Source of the DNA: Eucalyptus grandis
Taxonomy: Eukaryota; Streptophyta; Magnoliopsida; Myrtales; Myrtaceae
NCBI RefSeq assembly: GCF_016545825.1
Contig: NC_052619.1
Location: 73,604,115 to 73,668,114 of the forward strand
Length of the DNA stretch: 64,000 bases
Direction: 5' to 3'
Shown here: positions 21,946 to 33,239 of the stretch, in pieces
Layout: every line of letters starts with the position of its first letter
Position numbering within the stretch: the stretch's first letter is position 1
Position numbers and translations under genes: made by a program
The notes under the pieces: generated by a model
Databases searched by the model: none
Told to the model about the DNA's origin: nothing
What the model saw: the letters and a program-made list of their open reading frames with translations, nothing else

Positions 21946-24900
21946 TGATGGTTTTTATTTATGTAGATGGGCCAACTTAGGCCCATCCGCCCATGTTGGG
22001 CCTAAAAACCCGGCCCGCAAGATAAGGGCCCATGGATGAATGGTTGAGATATGAAGAGGTGTTACGTTGAGGAGATATGTCTTTTGGAGAAGACATATTT
22101 AAGGGGAGAAAAGAAAAAGAGAACGCACATTTTTGATGTATGTACGTTTTCTTTTCTCCCTCTCCCAAAACCAACATAACTTTTCTCCCTCTTGAAGCAA
22201 CAGGACGCTCCTCGGTAGAATAGGATCAGAATCCTTCCTCGATCTTCAACATTTGTGTTTAATCTGTGGACAATAAGGTACGCTCAATTATATAGTGTAA
22301 CTTTTGATCGGTGATATATGTTCTTCCTGGGCTCGTCTTCCGCATTCGTTTTAGGGGTTCGATTCAGTGTCGAATCTGTTTTAGGGATTTGGGTATTCCC
22401 TAGCATCATAAGATACTCTGAACACTCGAAAGAGTATGTGTTCATAGGTGAGCAGGAAAGTGTAAGTATAACTGAATTCGAATCACGGGATGTCATATTC
22501 TTAAAGAATGAATTTCCTAAGAATGGCGAAATAGGTGAGGATTACTCCAAATCTGAAATCTTAGATCAAGATAATGAACTTGATGGAGTTCGTCCAAGTG
22601 GGAGTAACATGAGAAGTGATGAATTTAATTCAACTCACTCTCAATTACAATCACATGATGAGATGATATCGTCATTATCTAATCCAAGTGGGAGCATGAT
22701 GGGGAATGATGTGCAAAATGTATAATTTCCCATACGGCGAACGAGTCGCAAAAGTATTCCTCGTCGACGTTTTGACATTGAAGGGGAAACTTTCATGGTT
22801 GCTCCACAAGATGAGGATGAGCCAAGAAATGTTAATGAGGCTCTCAATTGCTCTAGTAAGGAAAAATGGATGCATGCAATGGAACATGAGATGGAGTCAA
22901 TGAAATCAAACCAAGTTTGGAAATTGGTTGATCTTCCAAAAGGACGCAAAGCTATTGGGAACAAGTGGGTTCTCAAAATAAAGCGTAAAGATGATGGCTC
23001 GATAGAAAGGCATAAGGCTCGCCTTGTGGCGAAGGAGTATAATCAATAGGAATGAATCGATTATGAAGAAACATTTTCTCCTGTAGTGAGATTTATCTCA
23101 ATTCACATTATCCTAGTAATAGTGGCAAGTATGGATCTTGAATTACATCAAATGGATGTAAAGACTGCTTTCCTCAATTAAAAATTAGAGGAAGAAATAT
23201 ATATGGAACAACATGTTGGTTTCATTATGGAAGGCCAAGAAGGAAAGATATGTCAACTTTTGAGATCAATATACGGCCTTAAGCAGTCGTTGAGACAATG
23301 GTATATATGTTTTCATAATACCATAATGGCATATGATTTTACAATGATGGATGAGGATCATTGTGTATATATCAAAAGATCCAAAAATCAATTTGTGATC
23401 ATATCATTATATGTTAATAATATACTAATTGCCGGAAGTAATATGGAGTTTGTTAATATTGTGAAAAATTGATTATTTACCAACTTTGAAATCAAATATA
23501 TGGGTGAGGCTGCATATATTCTTGGAGTTAAGATTTCAAGAGATCGTTCGAATAGATCATTATCTCTTTCGCAAGAAACATACATAAATAAGGTTCTTGA
23601 ACGATTTCGTATGTGAGATTGTAAACTCATTGATACTCCTATTGCAAAAGGTAAAGGATTAAGCCATAGACTGTGTCCAAGGATTCTACAAAAGAATGAA
23701 CAAATGAAACATGTTCCTTATGCCAGTATTGTTGGGAGCTTGATGTATGCAATGATGTGTACAAGACCTGACATATGTTTTGCAGTTGGAATGGTGAGTA
23801 GATACCAATACAATCCAGGTCAAGCACATTGGAATGCCGTTAAAAGAATACTGAGGTATCTAAAGGAAACTGCTGATTACAAGTTGAATTACTAATGAAA
23901 GGATCTGCAACTTGAAGGCTATTCAGATTCTGATTGGGGAGGAGATTTGGATGAAAGAAAATCTACCTCTGGTTTTGCTTTCTTACTGAATAATGGCGCC
24001 ATATCTTGGAGCGGTAAGAAGCAAACGTGTATAGCCTTATCCATGATAGAAGCTGAGTTCGTGGCATTATCAGCAGCATTATAAGAATGTGTTTGGCTTA
24101 AGAGATTTTTGGATCATTTAGGTGTTATTGGGTATGTTGCAAATCCATTATTGGTTAACTGTGATAGCCAAGCAGTTATAGCATACACCAAAGATCCAAA
24201 ATATCATGGAAAGACCAAACATATAGATATTAAGTATAATTTTGTCAAGGATATGGTTGCACAAAAAGATGTGAACTTACAATACATATCTACGCATAGA
24301 ATGGTAGTAGATCCTATGACAAAGCCAATACCTAGAGATGTATTTTATGGTCATGTAAAATCTCTAGGACTACGTAGAAGCTAATATACTGAATATTGTA
24401 ATTTCCCCGAAGTGTTCACATTCAATGAATTTGTGTTCTTTTCATTATTAATGCATATGAATCTTTGTTTGACGTTTATGCATCTTAATGCTTAGTGCAT
24501 TATATTAAGTTGAGAAAGTATGTCGGACAGATAAATGATTAGCCCACTCACACGGGTAATCGTCTTTATTTACTGTGTGATGAATAGAGATGAGACAGTT
24601 TTTAAGATTATTATCTAAGTGATAATCGAGAGCTCAAGCTTAAAATATATATGTCGCATTAACTGAGTGTTAAGATGATGACATAATATTTACTACGTCC
24701 GAAAGTAAAATAACCAACATATTTTACTTTATCTGTCTATGATGCTAGAAGTGAGTTCTGATGAATTCTGTGTATGAGTAAATATGTGAACTCAAGTTAG
24801 ATATTGGGTATGTCTGAACTATTATCTGTATGGTATTAAAGATGTAGACATATCCTCTATGGGAAATGAGTTAAATACCGTAATACATATTTCATACTAC

Positions 24901-25923
24901 GTATGCATGAGACGACCAATAAGAGTGGCAAAAGTTTGATCTCAATTTTTATGCCGTGTGAGACTCTTGAGGAAAAGAGTTCCTCAATTTAAGTGCTCTC
25001 ATGACTCTTACTTATTCTCAAAATTTCTATTCAATGATTGCTATCTTAGGATGTTGCCAATGATCATGAATTGATTTAATCTAATATGACATTTCTAGAA
25101 AAGCGAGCTGAACTGAAATTGAGAGTTTGAATAAAAGAGAAAGATCGAATTTGGAGAATCACATATTAGTTTTGTATTCACCGGTCGACCAATTATGACT
25201 ATCTTTGGGATAATCATAATTGTGAATACAATCTATCATTGTTTAAAAAGAGATCAAGAGAGATATAAATGTGATCGATCGATCTAGGGTACTACATACT
25301 AAATCTACTCAAAGTGTGATGCCTATTATGAGCTACTATATATTCCTAACAAATGTATAGCAATGAGTTCTCAAAGTATGCTGGTCGCATGAATTATTCA
25401 CCGGTATGAACGTTGTAGAGAGGTAAAGAGAATCTTGTTCGGCCCACCATGTGCAACTGGGAGATGATGGTTTTTATTTATATAGATTGGCCTAAGTTGA
25501 ACCGTCCGCCCATGTTGGGCCTAAGAACTCGGCCCGCAAGATAAGGGCCCATGGATGAAGGGTTGAGATATGAAGAGGTGTTACGTTGAGGGGATGTGTC
25601 TTTTGGAGAAGACGTATTTAAGAGGAGAAAAGAAAAAGAGAACGCACCTTTTGGATGTACGTACGTTTTCTTTTCTCCCTCTCCCAAAACCAACGTAACT
25701 TTTCTCCCCCTTGAAGCAACAGGACGCTCCTCGGTAGAGCAGGATTAGAATCCTTTCTCGATCTTCAGCATTGGTATTTAATCTGTGGACAATAAGGTCT
25801 GTTCGATTATGTAATGTAACTTTTGATTGGTGATACATGTTATTCCCGGGCTCGTTTTCCGCATTTGTTTTAGGGGTTCGATTTAGTGTCGAATCCGTTT
25901 TAGGGATTCAGGTATTCCCAACA
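21946..25923 (+). mobile_element. Copia LTR retrotransposon inserted in AAP exon 2, internally deleted
   Basis: The 5' LTR is 21946-22405 and the 3' LTR 25465-25923 (about 460 bp each; both start TGATGG and end CA). The element is flanked by a perfect 5-bp target-site duplication ATTAT (21941-21945 and 25924-25928). The internal part begins directly at the end of integrase: primer-binding site, gag, protease and the integrase core are missing, so it could not move alone. RT and RNase H follow, then about 1.08 kb of non-coding DNA (24385-25464). The LTRs differ at a modest number of positions, so the insertion is not recent. Confidence 0.95.
22411..24384 (+). pseudogene. Copia pol remnant (integrase end, RT, RNase H)
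   Basis: 22411-22725 encodes the typical Copia linker after integrase (KEYVFIGEQESVSITEFESRD split over two words: EYVFIGE, ESRDVIFL). RT runs about 22741-23890: KEKWMHAMEHEMES, NKWVLKIK, ARLVAKEYNQ, a stop, QMDVKTAFLN, LRSIYGLKQS. The catalytic YVDD reads YVNN. RNase H runs about 23900-24384: SDSDWGGD, RKSTSG, then ALSMIEAEFVALS, DSQAVIAY, and HIDIKYNFVKD. At least six in-frame stops occur (for example after KEYNQ, after AFLN, after KLNY). Confidence 0.9.
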
Positions 25924-26270
25924 ATTATATTCACACTCACCGTCCATAAGGTCCCTGATCGGTTAGCCAATAAAATCTAATCAACCCTTTACATTTGGAA
26001 AACTTTCATTATCTCTTGAGTTAGTTTTTCAGTAATTTATGAAGGAATTACACTTGGATAAAGCATATTAAACTGTTACTTCGAGTACAAAAAATGTATA
26101 TTTCGCACAATAATATGTGCCAAACTTGTTATAAACAAATAGAAAAGAGTTAGGCAATATAATACAAGAAGATAAGGTTGATTACCGGTTCGTTTGAGGT
26201 GGCCATCATCGAGGGAGTCGAAGCATTTGGAGACAATATGAGGAAGCGTTTCAATGGAGATGTCGCCCAT

Positions 26271-26690
26271 CTAAAATATCGCAAAAACTCAAACTACAAC
26301 AAAAAGAAAAAAAGAGAAAAAGAAGAATAAGAATAAGGAAATAGCAATTGTTAGCTAGTTGTGTGCGTGGAAACTAAATTCTGTCTTGCCAAATGAATAG
26401 ACCATCAAATAGATTCATAAATCCAGGGCCATGTTCTACTTGAAAGTTTAATTACCGCTAACCGAGTCAAAATTCGTGGGAAGTGTGTTTTTCTTTCTGT
26501 CTGAGGTTAGTTTGGAGAGAGATGGACGTGGCAAAAACGAGAATATATGCAAGTGTAGTTTGAGAGAGAGAGAGAGAGAGAGAGAGGTTTGAACTTAGAA
26601 ATTAGAATAGAGGGAAAGGAGGGATTGAAGTGTGTTTTTATAATGTACGGAGTTAGGATTCACGAAAGATAATGGGAACAGGTCCGCAAG
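26271..26690 (-). promoter_or_regulatory. 5' flank of AAP locus L2 with TATA-like word
   Basis: Carries the shared AAP flank (GCAATTGTTAGCTAGTTGTG, then the GA-repeat tract 26563-26586). At 26635-26644 the minus strand reads ATTATAAAAA, a TATA-like word about 370 bp before the expected start codon. The flank is intact although the gene is dead. Confidence 0.55.
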
Positions 26691-28104
26691 GATTGCGAGA
26701 AATTACGAAACCCTTTCTATAGATGAGATAAACGCGGCAACATGGGTTCAAGTTAAACTATAGTGACTTGCCGGCCGTAGCTTCATTTCCTTATTGCTAT
26801 TATCATTGTTTTTTTCTTTTTTCTTTTTTCTTTTTTCCAGAAGGCATGTGGAAAGAGCCTAAGAGGGACAAGTTAATGAGTTTCAAGACAAGACGCAACA
26901 TCATCCATTGCATATATCGCTAAAGATTCTAATTTTAATTTTTGTGGATGACCAAGAAAAAACAATCGAACTCCAAACTTTAAAAAAAAAAAACTAAGGT
27001 CCCCTTTACCCAAAAAAAAAAAAAAAAAAACACCTAAGGTCCCAATTATCCCAAAATTAGCATTACTAACTCTATAATAAGGTATGAGGCACTTAGAAAG
27101 TAAATCATTGCGGTGCGAATTATGTGCCCATATTTGTTGTTGGATACAGATTTAGATTTGTATGCGAGAATCCATAATACTTCATTACCGCAAAAGAATT
27201 TCGAAAGAATGATAACATTAATGGAAAGAGATTTCTGAACACCTCAAAATATTTGTTGACTGGGTCCGCCTTTGTGGGGCCTAGCCAACGTGAAAAAAAT
27301 AAAATAAAGCAGTCAAAGTCAAAAAGCAATAAGAACAGGAAAAAAGGGCTGCTCGTTCGTGAAGCGGAGAGGGAGAGGGGGAGCACCAAGAGCTCACGAA
27401 GAAAAAGTAGAAAAAGATTGCGGCTTTTTAATCTCGATTTGAAGGACAAAAGTCATCCAAATTGACTCAAATTTCAAAATGTTTTTCGTGAGATCATGCA
27501 TTACAAGTAAATTGTTTTGTTCATTAAGAGCTTTCTTCGAATTTTCTGATAGCGGTTAGGATTTTCATACTCTACATGTCTTAATTCACCTTCATGGTGA
27601 TGATGGAGTACTGTTGTATTGTTCATGTTGAGTCTTTAATGTATGATTAGAGAAAATTTAATTGTGTGTGTCCTAATATTCTTAGTGATTAGTAGAAATT
27701 TTTTGGTGTTTAGTAATTTTTTCCAAATTGAGTTTTCCACATAAAATCTTGATGTTATTATTGGCTTATCTCCTTAACATTTCAGCATTATATTTACATA
27801 TTATAAAGTTGTATTGCTAGAATATATTGCCGGTTATTATTGAGGTTAAGTTGATTTTGATCAGTTTAGTTTTGGGGAAAAATTAATCTTGGATTGGGTT
27901 AGTTCTTAGTGAATTATTGTCCAGTTCTCCCCAACAATATTAAAGAAAACTTATATCCTTGGACTCAATGAGCATCCCAAAAAATTGAATTGGCACAGAT
28001 TTCTAAGGTAAAAATGAATTTCATGTTTGGTGTTCTTCATGTTTTGTCTCCATTGAACGTGGCTTTTCATCTTTTTTGCCCTATTTGTAGCTTTTAATGG
28101 CCGC
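26691..28104. other. Intergenic, nothing recognised
   Basis: Contains T-rich and A-rich tracts (26810-26840, 26980-27035) and a purine-rich stretch (27300-27420) that creates spurious Lys/Arg- or Leu/Phe-rich ORFs. No conserved domain or splice-consistent exon seen. Confidence 0.5.
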
Positions 28105-28114
28105 AAAAGATCTC

Positions 28115-28243
28115 CTTTTCTAAGGGGCCCTAACGGTGAGTTGCTGGACTAGTCTCCTTCAAAGTATAAGGGTCTGACCTCGGAGCCGTTCGGGCACGAG
28201 GGTCCTGTGGTGGAGTCCTGATTACAAAAAAAAAAAAAAAAAA
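28115..28243 (+). mobile_element. SINE-like retroposon with poly(A) and target-site duplication
   Basis: 129 bp ending in a run of about 20 A. It is flanked by a perfect 10-bp duplication AAAAGATCTC at 28105-28114 and 28244-28253. The body contains GGGTCTGACCTCGGAGCCG and TGGTGGAGTCCTGATTAC but no convincing pol III A/B boxes. It could therefore be a SINE or a short copy of another transcript moved by LINE machinery. Confidence 0.75.
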
Positions 28244-28581
28244 AAAGATCTCTTTCTATGTATTTTCGAAATCCTTGTGTCCCACGTACTTTTCATATTT
28301 AGGGATCACTATATATTGAGGATAAGTACATTAATAGTGTCATAAGTTGTGTACGACACTCACTTTAGTGCCAAAAGTTTCTGTTGAATCACTTAATTAC
28401 CAAAAAATTTGAAAACGCTCACTTTGGTGCCAACGCCAATCAACTACCGGAAATCTGACTGGCCTTTTTTTTATATTAATTTCTTATACCTATGTGGCTC
28501 GCTGGAGAGTCCAGTCAGCGTGTAAACCACCAAACGACGTCATTTGGCATCTTAAACCCCAAGTCGAAACCCTAAATCCCC

Positions 28582-28583
28582 AA

Positions 28584-28622
<39 letters not shown>
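28582..28622. repeat. GA microsatellite inside the Mutator-like element
   Basis: About 20 GA repeats just upstream of the captured coding fragment. It could be the 5' UTR repeat of the captured gene. Confidence 0.8.
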
Positions 28623-28624
<2 letters not shown>

Positions 28625-28681
28625 CTGGCAGCGGCGTCGTCTTCTTCCCCGAAGAACAACACCAGCAGAGAGAGAGAAGCC

Positions 28682-28948
28682 ATGGCGGCATCGTCTTCTT
28701 CCCCGAAGAACAACACCAACAGAGAGAGAGCAATGGCGGCGGCATCTTCTTCCCCGAAGAACAACACCAACACCAACCACTCTTTGAACAGAGCCCAATC
28801 CACCATCTTCATCTGCGCCCTCTTTGTTTCCCTCGCACTCCTCGTCTTCTCTCTCTCTCTCTGCACCTTCAATCCCCCTTCTTCCTCCTCCTCCTCCACC
28901 CTCGCCTCCTATTTTCCCATCACTTCTTGGCTGAGCGATCGTGGCTGA
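28682..28948 (+). pseudogene. Captured N-terminus of a membrane-anchored protein inside the Mutator-like element
   Basis: An 88-codon ORF starting MAASSSSPKNNTN. It has a basic/Asn-rich segment, one hydrophobic segment at about residues 40-60 (STIFICALFVSLALLVFSLS) and a Ser/Pro-rich linker ending at a stop near the element's right arm. This layout (short cytosolic tail, one membrane anchor, Ser-rich stem) is that of type II membrane proteins such as Golgi glycosyltransferases; the catalytic part is absent, so the family is a guess. Upstream, about 28635-28775 contains three in-frame copies of a 51-54-bp unit encoding ASSSSPKNNTN-like sequence. I read it as a captured first exon of a host gene; expression is unknown. 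Confidence 0.6.
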
Positions 28949-29300
28949 GCACGGTGGCCAAGCGACGGTGGCCGAGCAAGGTAGGTCGGCAAGGATGAAC
29001 ATAAAAATAAAAAAAATAAAAAAAATAAACCCTAATTTCAATCACAAATGAGCTATATGGTGTCGTTTTTCCTAAGCCATCCACATAGGACGGCAAAAAC
29101 GACGTCATTTTCTTAAGTAGGACAGAAAACGACGTTGTTAAAGGATTTATCGAATTTTTTTTAAAATATAAAGCCACGTAATCATTTTGGCCGGAATTTT
29201 TCGCCGGTAGCACTAAAGTGATCCGGCGGAAACTTTTGACATCAAAGTGAGCACCGTACACAACTTATGGCACAATTAGTGTACTTATCGCCTATATATT

Positions 29301-30900
29301 GCCTACCACTCGACACGCAATAAAAGATGGGCCTTGACTTGGCTTGAGTGATCACACTTAAGATGACCCAACATTGATAGTTTTATTGGAGCGTCTACAG
29401 GGTCGGGAAAATTATCTAAAATTTCTTAAATGAATTATACAACTATTAATTCAGTCTCAAATTTATGATTAGTTTAATTTTACACATTTTGATAACTTTT
29501 TAATACAGTGCTAATAAATTTAAGTCGAAAATTTGGGATGTAAATATATAGCCGGCCATCTTACGTTGTGCAGCCGATAATCAAAATCTTGCATTGCATA
29601 GTTGATAGTTGAAACCCCATGTCAGCCATCGAAAACAACATCCTTTCAACGTAAAACTAGCGGCGAGCAAAAGGAACTATATGGATCGGATCAAATCGAC
29701 TAGTTCTGGGCAATTTTAAGGGATATTGGTCTGGTTTCCGATTTCAAAAAAAATTGAAACTAGTGATTTTTGGTGTCATTTCAGGTTCCATGTGTGGAAT
29801 TGCCCACTTGGACCACTCGGATTGGACCAACTATCTTTTTGTTATATTCTTGAAAATCTGTAAAAACTAAAATAATAATAATAATAATTTCATCCAAAAA
29901 AAAAAAAAAAAAACCCGTCCAGCCTCAAGTACTCTCGCATGCGCTACTCGCCCGAGTCGCTCCCGTTCACAAATCTAAACAAACAACCCTAATCTCTGTC
30001 TCTCTCTCTCTCACCACCCTCTAGCTCGAGTGTACCGACTCGCCTCCCTCTCACGGTCTCACTCTCTTGCTCGACTCTTGCCTGAGTCGCTTTGGCCTCC
30101 TCCCTCTTGCGGTCTCGGTCTCTTGCTCAACTCTCACCTTCCTCTCTTGCTCTGCTTTTGGCCGCTCGACTCTCACTCTCTGTCTCGCATCACATCGAAG
30201 TAAATGCTCTCTGTTTTTTCTTTTTTCTTTTTGCTGTTCTTTGTACACCATTTCGAATTTTTTGCCCGAGGAAGAAAACCAGCAAAAAGCCCCTAGATTC
30301 AGAGAGTTCCCTTCAACAAGCATTTCGATTGCCCATGAAGCGCAAGTGAAAATAACTAAATTGATTGCAATACAAGAATTTAAAAAAACATGAGACCGGT
30401 TCCATTGGCCACCCATGAAGGGACCAGTCCGGTCCAATTTCAGGGACTTCAATTTGATTCCCAATTCCAGAAATTAGAAAGCGGTCCTATGATTCGATTC
30501 CCAATTCCTGAATGGAACTACTTCAAAACCAATAATCCCCACTTGAAACCCCCAACAACGTTGCATTGCTTCCTTCTTGCCTCAAATACCTTCTATCTTG
30601 CCCAAATCACCCGATGAACCTTAAGTGAGATCTTGCAGAAATTGCTCTCAATGTTTGGCCCAAATTCGATCCCTTCTTGCCATTTCTCTCAAGCCGAGTC
30701 TCTCTTTCGTCAAATCAACCGTAATTGACTCTCCCATTCCGCCTGACACCTTCATCCTCGCAATCTCACATTCGCCCATCCAAATCGTGAATGCCCATTG
30801 GGGAACAGAGGTAATTCATGAGCATGCAAAGTTTTTAATGGTCAATTCGATGAGATTCGAACTAGTCCGATGAAGAGTTCCTTGGGACTCTCGCTTTTTG
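29301..30900. other. Intergenic; diverged repeats and CT-rich DNA, no supported gene
   Basis: 29690-29860 and 30385-30520 are rich in related words (GGTCTGGTTTCC, ACCGGTTCC, CCAATTCC) in opposite orientation and may be arms of an old element. 29995-30200 has CT-rich direct repeats (TCTTGCTC, GGTCTC). ORFs at 30067-30393 and 30390-30617 are not supported by any domain. Confidence 0.4.
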
Positions 30901-31670
30901 TGCCTTGTCTCCCGCTGATTGGCTTCAGAACTGTAGGTCCATTTGATTCAGAAGACCTCTTTGTGATCCATGTTTATTGGCTTTGTTGAGTTCATTCAAG
31001 CACCTTCTATGATTTTGTAGGTCAGGCACAGCTTCTATGACCTAAATGGTCACTCATTGATTGGCTTTATTGAGTTCAAGTATTATGTTTAGTCCCTGAT
31101 ATATCTCCGTGGATTTTCAGGATAATTGCGGTAAGCCTAATACCGGAAGTTCACAGCTCCTTGCTGTTTCACCGCAATGTAGATGTTGATATCAAGGAAA
31201 TCACAATGACTTGCAGCATTAACCTGCTCAGTGTCTTCACTTTTGAAGTATGAGGATTTTTGCTGCTGAGGGCACATATTTCACTCAATATAGAGGTTAA
31301 TTGAAATTCATTGGGTGGGGAACTAGATGATCTGAATGCGGCCTGGACCCATTAGATTCTGCTTTCTCTTTTCTTATATGCTATCCTCACTACTTGCAGA
31401 CGGCAGAATTACAACAGGAAATTGCAATGGTAAAGGGAAAAGAGGATAAATCAATATTTGGTACTCTATAAGCTTGACAAATCGAAGGATACAGTCAATT
31501 CATTTCATATGGCCTGACTTATGACTCCTTTGGATGTCATGGTCAATCATACAGTCAATTCATTTGATCCTTGTCGTTGATTAGGAAGATTATTTATACA
31601 TATTATGGCCACGTTATATGAAAATATGATATGTAGATCATAACTCAATATACGTGTGTAAGATCAACAC
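30901..31670. other. Intergenic, nothing recognised
   Basis: No ORF over 60 codons of note. GTCAATTCATTT(C/G)AT occurs twice (31494, 31552). Confidence 0.45.
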
Positions 31671-31991
31671 GATAAATTGGCAACGGCTAACCTCCGCAAA
31701 TAATCAATGAGGCAGATTTGTTCAAATTTATTTGATTTGAATTGAAAGCATTCCTAAGGTAACTTACCCTGTACAGAATAATTTGAAATTTTCCTTATAA
31801 TTGGGAAATTGAGCGAGCCCTAATCCTTGATTTTCTTAATTGTACTTATTCTTAGCAAATAGCCAATAAAGTCTCATAGTAGTAATACAAATTACAATAT
31901 CACGAAAACAAACTAATGCATTAAAATTATGCTTTGTGTATTTAAAATTAGCTTCAGCCTCGCCAAATTCACCTTTACATTGGTAAGAAAT
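31671..31991. repeat. Diverged duplicate block shared with 10080-10420
   Basis: Counterpart of the block at 10080. The similarity ends abruptly at about 31991, where an LTR-like sequence begins. Confidence 0.65.
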
Positions 31992-32698
31992 TGTTGCGAT
32001 AGGGCGAGTGATCGAACAATAATATAGACAAAAGAAAATAAATAAGACACCATATTTACGTGGTTCAATTGTAAAGACTTACGTCCACAGGGAGAGTAGT
32101 AGTGAATTTTACTATAGATCAAGCGATACAAAGAGATTACACACTCAAAACACTCAAACACTCTCTCAGTGTTTTCCAAACCCCAATTTAATCCAAACCC
32201 AAGTCACGGCACAAAATTATCACACAAACTCAAAACAAACGCTGAAAAAGAACTCCTTTTCTTGATCGCGCTTCAGCTTGAAGACATGCGGCTCCTCCTT
32301 TTCTCTCGTACGGGTGCAGCAGCAACACCCCGAAAAGAAGACCTCTTTGGCGGCTTCCTTCTGCGACTTCTACGTAGGGTTTCGGCCGGCAACCCAACCA
32401 ACGAAAGAAGAAAGCAAAAAAAAACCTACGTAAAAATTCTGTTTTATACGTGGGTGTGCCCAATGTCAAACCTTTGACCTTGGGCCCCACTACTTTCCTA
32501 TTTTGGCTTCACGTGGAGACGAATGGTGCTGCAGAGGCTTCTTCACGCGTGCAGAGGAGAGGGCTTCTTCCTCTTACGTGCGTGCGTGCATCTTCTCGTG
32601 AATCCTTCGGCGGCTACCTTTCAATTTTATTTCCTCCTCTTGTAATTCCTTCGCGAGTCCACCGAATTTCGCGTTTTAGCAAACGCTCAAACTCGAGT
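31992..32698. mobile_element. LTR-like fragment
   Basis: Starts TGTTGCGATAGGG exactly where the duplicate block stops. It contains TTACGTGGTTCAATTGTAAAG and AAGACTTACGTCCACAGGG, a phrase type common near the ends of plant LTR retrotransposons (transcript-end region). It is cut on the right by the Gypsy LTR at 32699, so no right end or target-site duplication can be read. Confidence 0.45.
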
Positions 32699-33239
32699 TG
32701 TCACGCCCGAACCTCGAGCGCAACATCCCACCATGGTCATTCAAATGCGACATTCCCAGGTAGTGTCGCCGACCCCATTCATTTCTTATTGCGCAAGCGG
32801 AACGTACTATATAACCCCTGACAATAAAATACGGGATAGAAAAGCATGAAACAATTTCACAACCAATCACTTATACAAACCAACGGAGTTACAGACGAAG
32901 GCCTAGAGCCAAAAGTCTACAAAAGACCGACTCTTAAAAATGAACTGTCCTACGACCTACAAGTCGACACGTTCTCCAATCTTATGACTTCACCTCTGCA
33001 ACTCCTCAAGGCCAACCAAAGCTATTTGGCCGCTCCATCCACCGGGGACCTGAAATTTTAATCCCACAACCGGGATGAGACGATGTCTCAGCAAGTTCAA
33101 CCCCCTAAACCCCTATTAGAAAGAAAATAGCCCCGGGTGGCCTAGCCACATCACACAGAAGACTTACCTCGCCTCAGCCTTCATCTGCAAGTTAGCACGA
33201 TTTATATAATTCAACCACGTACAATTATGATAACCAAAC
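32699..33239 (-). repeat. Diverged Gypsy LTR end (outermost left piece)
   Basis: Begins TGTCACGCCCGAA on the plus strand and aligns, with clear divergence, to 41394-42180 of the 5' LTR (GGGATAGAAAAGCA; GAGACGATGTCTCAGCAAGTTC). It lacks the protein-coding segment found in the other LTRs, so it comes from a different or older element of the same family. Confidence 0.65.

Larger units (their letters stand above)
20126..26270 (-). pseudogene. AAP locus L2: six-exon amino acid permease pseudogene split by a retrotransposon
   Basis: Exons on the minus strand: exon 1 remnant 26270 to about 26188 (starts at an ATG inside MGDISIE; the Asn-rich N-terminus is lost), exon 2 25954-25929 plus 21945-21738, exon 3 21591-21498, exon 4 21366-21155, exon 5 21041-20902, exon 6 20802-20126. 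Splice sites match L3 in position and phase. Lesions: the Copia element inside exon 2; CAG to TAG at 21891-21889, in the IAQLGW motif; a 1-bp deletion near 20440 that shifts the frame between FRL and the following WRT region. Exon 5 keeps the family motif TQKIW that L3 lacks, and exon 2 keeps the conserved Trp (RSWDIA) that L3 has lost. It is therefore a useful record of the ancestral protein. Confidence 0.95.
28318..29291. mobile_element. Mutator-like element carrying a gene fragment (Pack-MULE-like)
   Basis: Ends G(A)GGATAAGTAC and GTACTTATCGC, with imperfect inverted arms that both contain the GTGTACG / CGTACAC and ACTTATG(G)CAC words. It is flanked by a perfect 9-bp duplication CTATATATT (28309-28317 and 29292-29300); 9-bp duplications are typical of Mutator-like elements. 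There is no transposase. The GC-rich interior holds an ORF with a membrane anchor, listed next. Confidence 0.85.

Noticed and set aside
22641..22976. 111-codon minus ORF
   Set aside because: Antisense shadow of the Copia reverse transcriptase.
27120..27449. 109-codon Leu/Phe-rich minus ORF resembling a membrane protein
   Set aside because: It is the complement of a purine-rich tract and has no family features.
28490..29041. 183-codon minus-strand ORF, the longest in that area
   Set aside because: It is antisense to the captured coding exon and runs through the GA repeat and both arm regions of the Mutator-like element. Its sequence is low-complexity.
30051..30873. Several ORFs (75-137 codons) as a host gene
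   Set aside because: They overlap in different frames over CT-rich repeats. No splice-consistent gene model or domain could be built.
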